Shown: positions 49,251 through 58,061 of the stretch, in pieces
Layout: the number at the start of each line of letters is the position of its first letter
Numbering within the stretch: the stretch's first letter is position 1
Source of the DNA: Phocaeicola plebeius
Lineage (GTDB): Bacteria; Bacteroidota; Bacteroidia; Bacteroidales; Bacteroidaceae
Direction: 5' to 3'
Assembly: GCA_022767125.1 (NCBI GenBank)
Contig: JALEPZ010000030.1
Span: 33,238 to 97,237, forward strand
Length of the DNA stretch: 64,000 nucleotides
The notes under the pieces: model-generated
What the model was told of the DNA's origin: nothing
The model's input: only the letters and a program-made list of their open reading frames with translations
Database searches by the model: none
Program-made: the position numbers and the translations under genes

Positions 49251-49340
49251 GACCGACCAAGGTCGGTCGATTGGACAACCTAAGTCGGTCGATTGGATGA
49301 CCTAGGTCGGTCGATTGACCGACCTCCGTGCGATCGATAG
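49251..49340. repeat. 22-bp tandem repeats (core GGTCGGTCGATTG) with internal palindromes
   Basis: Core copies start at 49261, 49283, 49305, with a degenerate fourth; GACCGACC-AA-GGTCGGTC (49251-49268) and AGGTCGGTC-GATT-GACCGACCT (49304-49325) are inverted repeats. Confidence 0.85.
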
Positions 49341-49377
49341 AGGGATATGCATCGGAGGAGATCATATTAGCATATTT

Positions 49378-50787
49378 TCAAGAGGGCTGAACGCTAGGCG
49401 TCACCTGACTGCACGGCTGACATACTTCCGTACAACTGTCTTTCACGAACCCTTTGGTGGCCCATTTCTTCGACCGCCAACGGTAAATGAAAATCAGGCC
49501 GCGGATGTTTTCGTCGAGCATGAAGCTGACCCACATGCCTATCAGGCCGAAGCCCCAATGGAGCCCCAGCAGGTAGCTGAACCCGACAGAGACCAGCCAC
49601 TGCACGGTAATGCCGACATAGAACTGGTAATTGACATCGCCCGTCGCGCGAAGCGCCTGTGTCGCCCAGATGTTGATGGCACGTCCTACCTCCAGCACCA
49701 CGTCAATCCACAAGATGATTTTTCCCATACGGATGATGTCGGGATTCTCCGTCAGCCAACCGAGAATCGTACCTCCCGACAAGGCCAGCAGCACCGACAG
49801 GATGACCGACACGATGATGGCCAGCCGGCGTGTATAGCAGCCCAGCAGATAAGCCGCCGTGATGCGCTTCTCGCCGACGAGATGACCAATCAGGATGGCT
49901 CCTCCCTGCCCCATGGCGATGGAAAAGATATAAACAAAGAAAATCATGTTCCAGCAATACGTGCGCGTGGCCAGCGCCGCATTGCCCAACAGATTGATGA
50001 AGAAGGTGATGACGACCTGCGAACCGCTGTAACTGATTTCCTCTCCCGCTGCAGGAATACCGATTTTCAGCAGGTTCTTCAGTTCGATCCACGGAAACGG
50101 ACGGAACAGCCGACGGGGAAAGGCAGGGATGTGCTTGCGGAACAACAGGACAAACAGAATGACCATGCTGACACCTCGGGCGATACTGGTCGATATGGCA
50201 GCTCCCTCCACGCCAAGGGCAGGCATTCTGAACTTGCCGAATATCAGGGTATAGTTGCCCAGGATGTTCAGGATATTGACCACTACCGTCACCAACATGG
50301 GATAGATGGCCTTGTCGGCACTGCGCAAGGAGGCTGAAATGGCCAGTGAGATGGCCTGGAAGAAGGCAAAGGCTCCCACGATGCGCATATAGCTGACCCC
50401 TTCGCCCAGCAAATCGGGACGCAGCCCCATCAGCTGTAGCATCCAGGTACACCCCGAATAGAGAACCGCACTGACCAGCACCCCGGTTACCGCATTCAAG
50501 ACAATCGCCACCCCGGTAGCCTGCACCATCCGTTCTTTCCATCCGGCTCCCAGATACTGCGAGCAAAGCACTGTCGTACCGAAGCTGATGACCTGAAAGA
50601 CCAATACGGCAAGGTTGACCAGCTGGTTCACCACGCCGACAGCCGCCACCGCATTGTCCGAATGCTGGCTCAGCATCACGGTATCGACGGCTCCGAGCAT
50701 CATGACCAACGCCGTCTCAATAAAAATGGGGAGCACCAGTTGGCTGAGCTGCCCTTTCATCCCTTTGTTCTTGATTAACCAAATCAT
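49378..50787 (-). CDS. MATE family efflux transporter
   Basis: 469 aa; FIETALVMMLGAVDTVMLSQHSDNAVAAVGVVNQL, AMGQGGAILIGHLVGEKR. Confidence 0.94.
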   Translation of the reverse strand: MIWLIKNKGMKGQLSQLVLPIFIETALVMMLGAVDTVMLSQHSDNAVAAVGVVNQLVNLAVLVFQVISFGTTVLCSQYLGAGWKERMVQATGVAIVLNAVTGVLVSAVLYSGCTWMLQLMGLRPDLLGEGVSYMRIVGAFAFFQAISLAISASLRSADKAIYPMLVTVVVNILNILGNYTLIFGKFRMPALGVEGAAISTSIARGVSMVILFVLLFRKHIPAFPRRLFRPFPWIELKNLLKIGIPAAGEEISYSGSQVVITFFINLLGNAALATRTYCWNMIFFVYIFSIAMGQGGAILIGHLVGEKRITAAYLLGCYTRRLAIIVSVILSVLLALSGGTILGWLTENPDIIRMGKIILWIDVVLEVGRAINIWATQALRATGDVNYQFYVGITVQWLVSVGFSYLLGLHWGFGLIGMWVSFMLDENIRGLIFIYRWRSKKWATKGFVKDSCTEVCQPCSQVTPSVQPS

Positions 50788-50818
50788 ACCTGTTATTTCC
50801 TGAAAACCTTACGGTGGA

Positions 50819-50826
50819 CAAAGGTA
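50819..50826 (-). promoter_or_regulatory. -7 element TACCTTTG for MATE gene
   Basis: Minus-strand TAnnTTTG 32 nt upstream of the start codon. Confidence 0.5.
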
Positions 50827-50900
50827 CGAAAAGCTACCGTACCATCATACGACGGCAGCACCTTCCGATGCATTATTTGACCTATGTCAAGCAGACCCCT

Positions 50901-52268
50901 TCAGAATGTCCACGAGCGGTCGCACAGGTTCACATAGTCCATCTCCGGACGGGAGCCGAATACCAGCCCGTATATACGGGTCTGACGCAGCCGGGCGGTA
51001 TGGACATCGGCCAGCAGGTCAGCTGTAGCCGGAGGCATCTCGAAGTCGGACACCAGCACGAGGTCTGAACGCTCCCATCCGTGGGTCCTCATCAGCCGAA
51101 AAGCCTCATCGAGGGCAGGTCGCACATCCGTTCCTCCGTCTAACCGACGGCTCAGGAACGCTGCCAACTGAGGCAGGTCGCGCGCAAAATCCTTCACCAG
51201 CAGGCAGTCTGTCTGTTCGGAAAAGGCGATGATGTAGCAACGGCGATGCGTACGTTCCGTCAGTTTCGCCACCGCCAGCACAGCCGACTTCGCCAGCACC
51301 TCGCGCCGTCCCTTCATGGAACCGGAGGTGTCGAGACAGACAATGAAAGGACCTTGACCGCTGACCGGCCTTTTCTGCTTCAGAGGAGTGGCAGGCAGTT
51401 CCGCCGAACGGCTGTCGAACACCTGCAGCCGCCGTTCCGCATAGCGTTTCAGGAAATCGGCATACAAGGCACTGTCCGACAGGTGGCAGTACTCCACCGG
51501 CAACAGGTGGTTCAGGTCATTGCCTACCGTGATTCCTTCGATGTCGCTCGGCACTACCGTCCGTACCAGTTGCACCTCACTGATGCCGTCACGGGGCTCA
51601 AAGCTCGGCTTTTCCCCCTTGCTGCGTCGTCCTAACACCGCTATCAGTTCCCGCAGCTGCCGGCTTTGCTCCATCGCCCGCTCGTAGGGCAGCAGCTGGC
51701 GGTACATCTCCGGATGATTCAGCAGCAGCCAGCCGATACGCGAGCCCGTCTGGTCGTTCTCAGTCTTTCCGCCTGACCGCGGCACCAACAGGTGGAAGGC
51801 ATCACACAGGTTGCCGATGTGCCGGGCCTGGTAGTCGAACTCCTTGGTCGTCAGCCGACGGTGCCACTGGTCGAGGAAGAACTCCTGCAGCCTCCGCTGC
51901 TCATCGCTGCCGTCGGGCAACGCCGAGAGCCGCTCCACATAATAGTCCACATCCAGCTCCATCAGCGAATACCGGCGGCGGAAGGTCGGTGCCATGCGTT
52001 GCAGGAACACCCGGAAACCGGCAGGCGGCAAGGACTCGTTTTCATAGAACACTTCCCATTCGGGCGTATAGCGCGAATAGAATTCCTGCAGGGAAGGTAC
52101 CGTCGAGCGGTAATAGTCCCATGCCACCCGTTCCACTTCCGCCTCCGTCGCTGTCCCCTCGCCCATCGGCTTCTCCATCCGCACCATGCACCGGCGTTTC
52201 AGTTCCTCCCAGTACCTCGCCTTCAGCTCATTGAGCAGGATATTCCTCGTTCTCTTTCCGGTACGCAT
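50901..52268 (-). CDS. VWA domain-containing protein (ViaA-like)
   Basis: 455 aa; MIDAS FIVCLDTSGSMKGRREVLAKSAVLAVAKL, LSRRLDGGTDVRPALDEAFRLM; overlaps RavA-like gene by 41 nt. Confidence 0.9.
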   Translation of the reverse strand: MRTGKRTRNILLNELKARYWEELKRRCMVRMEKPMGEGTATEAEVERVAWDYYRSTVPSLQEFYSRYTPEWEVFYENESLPPAGFRVFLQRMAPTFRRRYSLMELDVDYYVERLSALPDGSDEQRRLQEFFLDQWHRRLTTKEFDYQARHIGNLCDAFHLLVPRSGGKTENDQTGSRIGWLLLNHPEMYRQLLPYERAMEQSRQLRELIAVLGRRSKGEKPSFEPRDGISEVQLVRTVVPSDIEGITVGNDLNHLLPVEYCHLSDSALYADFLKRYAERRLQVFDSRSAELPATPLKQKRPVSGQGPFIVCLDTSGSMKGRREVLAKSAVLAVAKLTERTHRRCYIIAFSEQTDCLLVKDFARDLPQLAAFLSRRLDGGTDVRPALDEAFRLMRTHGWERSDLVLVSDFEMPPATADLLADVHTARLRQTRIYGLVFGSRPEMDYVNLCDRSWTF

Positions 52269-53838
52269 GCTTCAGTTCCTCCAGCTCGTTACGTCTGTCC
52301 GCTACCGCCCGCTGCTGGCTCTCCAGCAGCCGGAGCATCCAGCCGCGCTGCTGTTCCTCTATAAACAAGTGGCGCGAACAGTAGGCGGACTCTTCCTCCA
52401 GCCATATGCGGCAACCCGCTTCTACCCGGTCAATCTGCTCCTCCACCCGACGGAAGCGCAGCCGGACATCTTCGTGGGTATTCACCTCCAGGGGAGGCAG
52501 CGGAAGGCAGCCCGGCACGCAGCGCAGCGGGTATTCGTAGTCGTTGATGAACACCGAGCGGCTGCCCCGGCGCAAGGTGTATTGCTGGGTGGGAGGCACC
52601 TTGTTCTTCAAGGCAGGAGAATATTTCTTCAAGACGAAGCAGTCGGTCTTGTACTTGTCCTTCTGCAGGTAGAACACCTTTCCGGTATCGTCCAACTGCT
52701 GGTAGTCGGAGGCAAACAAGAGCAGCCGGCCTGCCATCCTCACCCGTTCCACCTGGTAGTAGTAACTGTCCACCAGCTCCAGTCCGGGGTCCTGCTTTTC
52801 GTGGACCGCCGTCTCCGATGCCAGTCCGCTCCGCAGGTCGTCCAGTTCCCGTTGCAGTCCCTTTATCCCCAGCAGATAGTCCTCGGCACTCTGTCGGATA
52901 GCTTCCTGCACCATCTCCCGCACCAACGGGCGTTGCTCCGTCTCGTTCCACAGACCGTCCGTCAGCAGCAGGCAGTCCGACAGGCGGACCGTGTCCGAAC
53001 CGTTCAGGAACGCCGATGCCCGCATCAGCTTCACCCATTTCTTCCAGCGGCGGTCGGATACATAGAACGGTACTTCTGTCTGTGCGTCGTTCTGCAGGCG
53101 CAGGTTATAGTCGGCTATCCGTTCCTTGATGGCATGGATGACCTCGAACACGGAATCATGGAGCTTCACGGCAGCGATGCCCTGCTGCCATTCCGCATAC
53201 TCTTCCTCGCTGATGGCCAGCTCCTCGTCCACCTCCGGCTCCCGCTCATCGGTCGATGCAATCATGCGGTCGAAATCGGACAGGTCCTCGATGCCCGTCA
53301 CCAACAGCCTCACCAGGAAGCGGTCCCACAGGGCATCCAGCCCCTGCCCCTGTGCCGGCAGTTCGTTCGAAGCCGCCACCAGTCCTTTCAGGGGGACACG
53401 CACCGTAGCCTGTCCGTTGCGGAACACTTTCTCGTTCAGCACCGTCAGCAGGGCGTTCTGGATGGCAGGTCCCGCCTTCCAGATTTCGTCGAGGAAGACG
53501 ACAGTGGCCGTAGGCAGATACCCCTCCGTGCAGCGTTCGTAGCGGTCTTCCTCTTTCAGTTTCGAAATCGACACAGGGCCGAAAATCTCATCGGGCGTAC
53601 TGAAGCGAGACATGAGGTACTCGAACGCACTGCCTTCGCGGAAAGCCAGCTTCAGCCGTCGTGCCACCATACTTTTCGCCACGCCCGGAGGTCCGAGCAG
53701 GAAAATACTCTCGCCTGCCACTGCCGACAGCAGCGACAAGGCCACCACGTGTTCCTTGCCGTAGAGCCGCTCGCCCATCTGCTCCAGCAATCGGCGGATG
53801 CGGGCGGCCAACGGATATTCTGTCTGTTCTGTTGCCAT
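52228..53838 (-). CDS. MoxR-type AAA+ ATPase (RavA-like)
   Basis: 536 aa; FLLGPPGVAKSMVARRLKLAF, FSTPDEIFGPVSISKLKEEDRYERCTEGYLPTATVVFLDEIWKAGPAIQNALLTVLNEK. Confidence 0.93.
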   Translation of the reverse strand: MATEQTEYPLAARIRRLLEQMGERLYGKEHVVALSLLSAVAGESIFLLGPPGVAKSMVARRLKLAFREGSAFEYLMSRFSTPDEIFGPVSISKLKEEDRYERCTEGYLPTATVVFLDEIWKAGPAIQNALLTVLNEKVFRNGQATVRVPLKGLVAASNELPAQGQGLDALWDRFLVRLLVTGIEDLSDFDRMIASTDEREPEVDEELAISEEEYAEWQQGIAAVKLHDSVFEVIHAIKERIADYNLRLQNDAQTEVPFYVSDRRWKKWVKLMRASAFLNGSDTVRLSDCLLLTDGLWNETEQRPLVREMVQEAIRQSAEDYLLGIKGLQRELDDLRSGLASETAVHEKQDPGLELVDSYYYQVERVRMAGRLLLFASDYQQLDDTGKVFYLQKDKYKTDCFVLKKYSPALKNKVPPTQQYTLRRGSRSVFINDYEYPLRCVPGCLPLPPLEVNTHEDVRLRFRRVEEQIDRVEAGCRIWLEEESAYCSRHLFIEEQQRGWMLRLLESQQRAVADRRNELEELKHAYRKENEEYPAQ

Positions 53839-53860
53839 TGATACGATGGATTGGTCGGCA

Positions 53861-53868
53861 CAAAGTTA
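53861..53868 (-). promoter_or_regulatory. -7 element TAACTTTG for ravA-viaA-like operon
   Basis: Minus-strand TAnnTTTG 23 nt upstream of the start codon. Confidence 0.5.
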
Positions 53869-53920
53869 CAATAACGCCCGGTTTCTCCCGCCCTTTCCTT
53901 CATAAAATCTCGGAAAAGCG

Positions 53921-54069
53921 AACCTCCTTTTCCCCTGTTATTTCGAATGAACTTCCTTTTCCCTGTCATTTCGAACAAACTTCCTTTTCCCTGTCATTTC
54001 GAACGAAGTGAGAAATCTGTTAGCGCAAAGTGATGCATTCAGCTGCTTCACTCTGTTCAGCATGATAGT
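53921..54069. repeat. Intergenic inverted-repeat element, copy C, with triplicated ~28-bp left end
   Basis: AACYTCCTTTTCCC(C)TGTYATTTCGAAYx at 53921-53949, 53950-53977, 53978-54005, then GAAGTGAGAAATCTG ... GCTTCACTCTGTTCAGCATGATAG. Confidence 0.8.
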
Positions 54070-54202
54070 TGGATAGGTAGTCCAAGGTTTTCGGACAGGC
54101 CCCCGCAAAGTTAAATCCGCCTAATTTGTTGCACAGCTCGAAGATAATCCGTAATATTACACCTTATTCAACTAATCATTCAATTCTAATACGGAACGAA
54201 AC

Positions 54203-56491
54203 ATGAAAAAGACCTATTGTCAACGACTTTTCGGCCTCCTCACCCTGACAGGCACACTGCTGCTTGCCTCCTGCGGAGGACCGGTAGAAACCCAAAAAGT
54301 ATCGCTGCTGCCCCAGCCGGCACACGTAGAAGAAACGCCTGAACAGGTGTTCGTCATCAGTTCGGGCACCACCATCGGCTACAACAGCCCCGAACTGCTG
54401 CCAGCCGCCGTCTATCTGTCGGAAATCCTCGGTACGGAGAGCGTCAAGGAAGGGGCTGCCGACATCACCCTGACCCTGACTACGGGAGACAAGGAAGGGG
54501 CCTACACCCTCGTCACCACCGCCCAAAGTGCCGACATCAGCGGCTGCGGCTACAGCGGCGTCATTGCCGGCATCGAAACCCTGCGCCAGCTGCTGCCCGA
54601 CGGTATCGAAGCGAAACAGAAACCTCACCGCCGCTGGGGAGTACCTGCCGTACGCATCACCGACAGCCCCCGCTACGAATGGCGCGGACTGATGCTCGAC
54701 GTGTCCCGCCACTTCTACAGCAAGGAGGAAGTGATGGAGCTGCTCGACCTGATGGCCCTCTACAAGATGAACAAGTTCCACTGGCACCTCACCGACGACC
54801 AGGGATGGCGCGTGGAAATCAAGCAATACCCCCTGCTGACCGAGAAGGGAGCCTGGCGGCACTTCAACAGCCACGACCGCGAGTGTATCCGGCTGGCGAA
54901 GGAACAGGACAATCCCGACTATAAGATCCCGGCCGACAAGCTGCACATTGAAAACGGCGACACCCTCTACGGCGGCTTCTACACCCAGGACGATGTCCGC
55001 GAAATCGTGCAGTATGCCGGCATACGCGGCATCGACATAGTGCCCGAAATCGATATGCCGGGCCACATGCTGGCCGCTGTCAGCAACTATTCGGGCGTGT
55101 CGTGTACCGACAACACCGGATGGGGCACCACCTTCTCCTCGCCGGCCTGCCCGGGCAAGGACACGGCCATCGAGTTCTGCCAGAACGTGTATAAGGAAAT
55201 CTTCCAGCTCTTCCCGTACAAATATGTCCACATCGGCGGCGACGAAGTGGAAAAGACCAACTGGAAGAAATGTCCCGACTGCCAGAAGCGGATGCGCGAC
55301 AACGGTCTGAAGACTGAAGAGCAGCTGCAGGCATGGTTCACCCACCAGATGGAGGAATTCTTCAACGCCAACGGCAAGGAGATGATCGGCTGGGACGAAA
55401 TCATCGAGGGCGGACTGTCGGAAACTTCCACCGTCATGTGGTGGCGGAGCTGGGCGAAGAACGCCTCGCGCGAAGCCACTGCCCACGGCAACAAGGTCAT
55501 CTATACGCCCAACTCGCCGTTCTACCTCGACTACCAGCAGGACAAGAAGAGCGTGCGGGCCATCTACGACTACGTGCCCGAACTGGAAGGCATGACGACC
55601 GAACAACAGCAGCTCATCATGGGCGTGCAGGGCAACATCTGGTGTGAATGGATTCCGTCGCGCGAACGGATGCTCTACATGGCAGCTCCGCGGATGCTAG
55701 CCATCGCCGAACTGGGCTGGAGCGGGCCCGAACAAGCCAGCTGGGAGGATTTCCGCCACCGCATGACCGACCAGTTCAACCGCCTGAACGTGATGGACAT
55801 CCCCTACCGCATCCCCGACCTGGAAGGCTTCAACGAATCGAACGCCTTCATCGGCGCGACCACGGTGGAAGTGTCCTGCCCCGACCCCACTGCCGTCATC
55901 CGCTACACGACGGACGGCACGATACCGACCGCCGAATCGGCCTTGTATGAAGCTCCCATCCCCGTATCGGAGACCACCGACTTCACGTTCCGCACCTTCC
56001 GCGCCAACGGAGCCAAAGGCGACTTCGTGAAGACTCGCTTCGTGAAGAGCGAATACGCTCCTGCCACACAGGCCGCCCCCAGCTCACCGGGACTGTCGGC
56101 CGTCTGGCACGACTTCCGCGGCAACCGCTGTGCCGACATCGACCAGGCCCCGCTGAAGGGCCGCTACAAGATAGAAGACGTGTGCATCCCGAAGAAGGTA
56201 AGCGGCAACATCGGACTGGTGGTGAAAGGCTACCTGAGCGCTCCGGCCGATGACATCTACTCGTTTGCCCTGCTGAGCGACGACGGCAGCACACTGGCCA
56301 TCGACGGTGAGATGGTGGTGGACAACGACGGTCCGCACGCCCCGAAGGAAATGACCGGACAGAAGGCCCTGAAGAAAGGGTATCATCCCTTCGAACTGCG
56401 CTACTTCGACAGCAACGGCGGTACGCTGCAGCTGAAAGTGACAGGCAGCGACGGACAGACGATTCCGTTCACGAACCTGTATATGCATTAA
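54203..56491 (+). CDS. Beta-N-acetylhexosaminidase (GH20) lipoprotein with C-terminal PA14-like domain
   Basis: 762 aa; lipobox LLASCGG; RGLMLDVSRHFYSKEEVMELLDLMALYKMNKFHWHLTDDQGWR, HIGGDEVEKTNW; C-term DDIYSFALLSDDGSTLAIDGEMVVDNDG. Confidence 0.94.
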   Translation: MKKTYCQRLFGLLTLTGTLLLASCGGPVETQKVSLLPQPAHVEETPEQVFVISSGTTIGYNSPELLPAAVYLSEILGTESVKEGAADITLTLTTGDKEGAYTLVTTAQSADISGCGYSGVIAGIETLRQLLPDGIEAKQKPHRRWGVPAVRITDSPRYEWRGLMLDVSRHFYSKEEVMELLDLMALYKMNKFHWHLTDDQGWRVEIKQYPLLTEKGAWRHFNSHDRECIRLAKEQDNPDYKIPADKLHIENGDTLYGGFYTQDDVREIVQYAGIRGIDIVPEIDMPGHMLAAVSNYSGVSCTDNTGWGTTFSSPACPGKDTAIEFCQNVYKEIFQLFPYKYVHIGGDEVEKTNWKKCPDCQKRMRDNGLKTEEQLQAWFTHQMEEFFNANGKEMIGWDEIIEGGLSETSTVMWWRSWAKNASREATAHGNKVIYTPNSPFYLDYQQDKKSVRAIYDYVPELEGMTTEQQQLIMGVQGNIWCEWIPSRERMLYMAAPRMLAIAELGWSGPEQASWEDFRHRMTDQFNRLNVMDIPYRIPDLEGFNESNAFIGATTVEVSCPDPTAVIRYTTDGTIPTAESALYEAPIPVSETTDFTFRTFRANGAKGDFVKTRFVKSEYAPATQAAPSSPGLSAVWHDFRGNRCADIDQAPLKGRYKIEDVCIPKKVSGNIGLVVKGYLSAPADDIYSFALLSDDGSTLAIDGEMVVDNDGPHAPKEMTGQKALKKGYHPFELRYFDSNGGTLQLKVTGSDGQTIPFTNLYMH

Positions 56492-56502
56492 GACGAGGCA
56501 GT

Positions 56503-56540
56503 TGTGACACCTGCGGCACGATGGTGTCATAGGTGTCACA
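56503..56540. terminator. Hairpin between convergent GH20 and yaaA-like genes
   Basis: TGTGACACCT ... AGGTGTCACA perfect 10-bp arms; alternative inner arm TGGTGTCA at 56522-56529. Confidence 0.55.
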
Positions 56541-56542
56541 GC

Positions 56543-57307
56543 TTACAACACGTAGCGCCAGGTATCTCCCTCGCTGTGCTGCTCGCTGAAGGCAAAGCCC
56601 TCCCAGGCAAACGCCTTCAGCAGTTCCGGCGATTCCACTCTGTTTTTCAGTGCGAAACGTGTCATCTCGCCCCGGCACATCTTAGCATAGACCACCACCG
56701 TTTTGAGCTTACCGCCCTTACGGACCAGGAACTCCGGCGTAATGACCCTCACGGACGAGCAGACCTTCGGCCAGTCGAACAGGTCGCGCATCTCGCCGCT
56801 CGCCAGGTTGAGCAGGATGCCCCCCTCCCGCTGCACCGCCTCAATGAAGACATCGGTCAGCTTCGGCCGCCAGACCTCGAACATCGTCCGTCCGTCATAT
56901 TGCGGCAGGCGCACGTTGCCCTCCAGCCGGTAGTTCTTGATGGCATCGAGCGGACGAAGCAGTCCGTAGAGGAAGGAGGAGATCAGCAGGTGCCGCTGTG
57001 CATAGCGGAAATCGTCGACGGAGAAGTCAGCAGGTGCCAGGTGCTTGAACACCATGCCCGTATAGGACAGCAAGGCCGGCAGCGGACGCGGTTCGGGCGA
57101 CAGGAAGTCGCGGTAGCGCAAGGCATTCGCAGCCGCCAGTTTCGAATTGACCCCAAGCAGCCGTCCCAGCTCGTCGGGAGCCAGCTGCCCCAGCTCTACC
57201 GCCTGGCGGACAGCCTCCTGCTGGAACCACGGAACGGTTGGTTCAGGAACAGCGGCCACCGAACAGCGGTCGGTCATCGTCTTGGCACAAGAGATAAATG
57301 TCAGCAT
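56543..57307 (-). CDS. yaaA: YaaA family (peroxide stress / DUF328) protein
   Basis: 254 aa; MLTFISCAKTMTD, YTGMVFKHLAPADF, LLRPLDAIKNYRLEGNVRLP, LLNLASGEMRDLFDW, VYAKMCRGEMTRFALKN. Confidence 0.92.
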   Translation of the reverse strand: MLTFISCAKTMTDRCSVAAVPEPTVPWFQQEAVRQAVELGQLAPDELGRLLGVNSKLAAANALRYRDFLSPEPRPLPALLSYTGMVFKHLAPADFSVDDFRYAQRHLLISSFLYGLLRPLDAIKNYRLEGNVRLPQYDGRTMFEVWRPKLTDVFIEAVQREGGILLNLASGEMRDLFDWPKVCSSVRVITPEFLVRKGGKLKTVVVYAKMCRGEMTRFALKNRVESPELLKAFAWEGFAFSEQHSEGDTWRYVL

Positions 57308-57344
57308 ACGTTTTTTCTTCGTTTTAATTCGTTAAAAGTACCGG

Positions 57345-57392
57345 CAAATATACGGTTTTCCGTCCGAGTATGGACAGAAAGCCGTATATTTG
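57345..57392. promoter_or_regulatory. 48-bp near-perfect palindrome carrying divergent -7 boxes (TATATTTG on both strands)
   Basis: CAAATATACGGTTTTCCGTCC-GAGTAT-GGACAGAAAGCCGTATATTTG; 21-bp arms, 2 mismatches; TATATTTG at 57385-57392 (+) and 57345-57352 (-). Confidence 0.7.
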
Positions 57393-57421
57393 TTGTAACA
57401 AACTCCAAAATTCATAGAACC

Positions 57422-57946
57422 ATGAAGAAAGCCATTCAACGAGTAGGACTGTTACTGGTCCTGACAGCCGCCTGCATGTGCAGCTTTGCCCAGCAGAAGG
57501 CGGCGGAAAAAATCAACCTGGGCGACCCGATGCCTGCCCTCACACTGACCTCCACCACCTATGGTAACGTATCGGCTGCCGACCTGAAAGGGAAGGTGGT
57601 ACTGGTGAGCCTGTTTGCCACCTGGTGCGGTCCCTGCCAGAAAGAGCTGGCAGAAGTGCAATCGGCCTTATGGCCCAAGTACAAGGACAACAAGGACTTC
57701 CGACTGCTGGTCATCGGGCGGGAGCACACCGACGAACAGCTGAAGAAATACAACGAGAAGAAGGGGTTTGACTTTCCGCTCTATCCCGACCCGAAGCGCG
57801 AAGCGTTCTCCCTCTTTGCAGACCAGAGCATTCCCCGCGCCTACCTGTTCGGCAAGGACGGAAAGCTGATCTATTCTTCCATCGGCTATACGCCGGAAGA
57901 ATTCGAGAAACTGATGAAGACCCTCGAAACGGCCTTGGAGCAATAA
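57422..57946 (+). CDS. TlpA/thioredoxin-like family protein with signal peptide
   Basis: Start placed at MKKAIQRVGLLLVLTAACMCSFAQQ; VVLVSLFATWCGPCQKELAEVQ, SIPRAYLFGKDGKLIYSSIGY. The longer ORF from 56504 is spurious upstream. Confidence 0.92.
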   Translation: MKKAIQRVGLLLVLTAACMCSFAQQKAAEKINLGDPMPALTLTSTTYGNVSAADLKGKVVLVSLFATWCGPCQKELAEVQSALWPKYKDNKDFRLLVIGREHTDEQLKKYNEKKGFDFPLYPDPKREAFSLFADQSIPRAYLFGKDGKLIYSSIGYTPEEFEKLMKTLETALEQ

Positions 57947-58035
57947 TCCGTCAATACGGAAAAGCCGATCAAAAAAAAGCGGTGTTTTCTCCACAAAACA
58001 CAGGGGCTGCCTTATGTGCTTTCATTCCTTTATTG

Positions 58036-58043
58036 TACCTTTG
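58036..58043 (+). promoter_or_regulatory. -7 element TACCTTTG for the PPIase-M16-MATE operon
   Basis: TAnnTTTG 19 nt upstream of the start codon. Confidence 0.5.
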
Positions 58044-58061
58044 CACTCAAACAACTCACTC

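Noticed and set aside
52186-53841. 551-aa ORF antisense to the RavA-like gene
   Set aside because: Shadow ORF opposite a clear AAA+ ATPase.
54176-55606. 476-aa ORF antisense to GH20
   Set aside because: Overlaps completely with a confident GH20 enzyme on the other strand; no domain signature.
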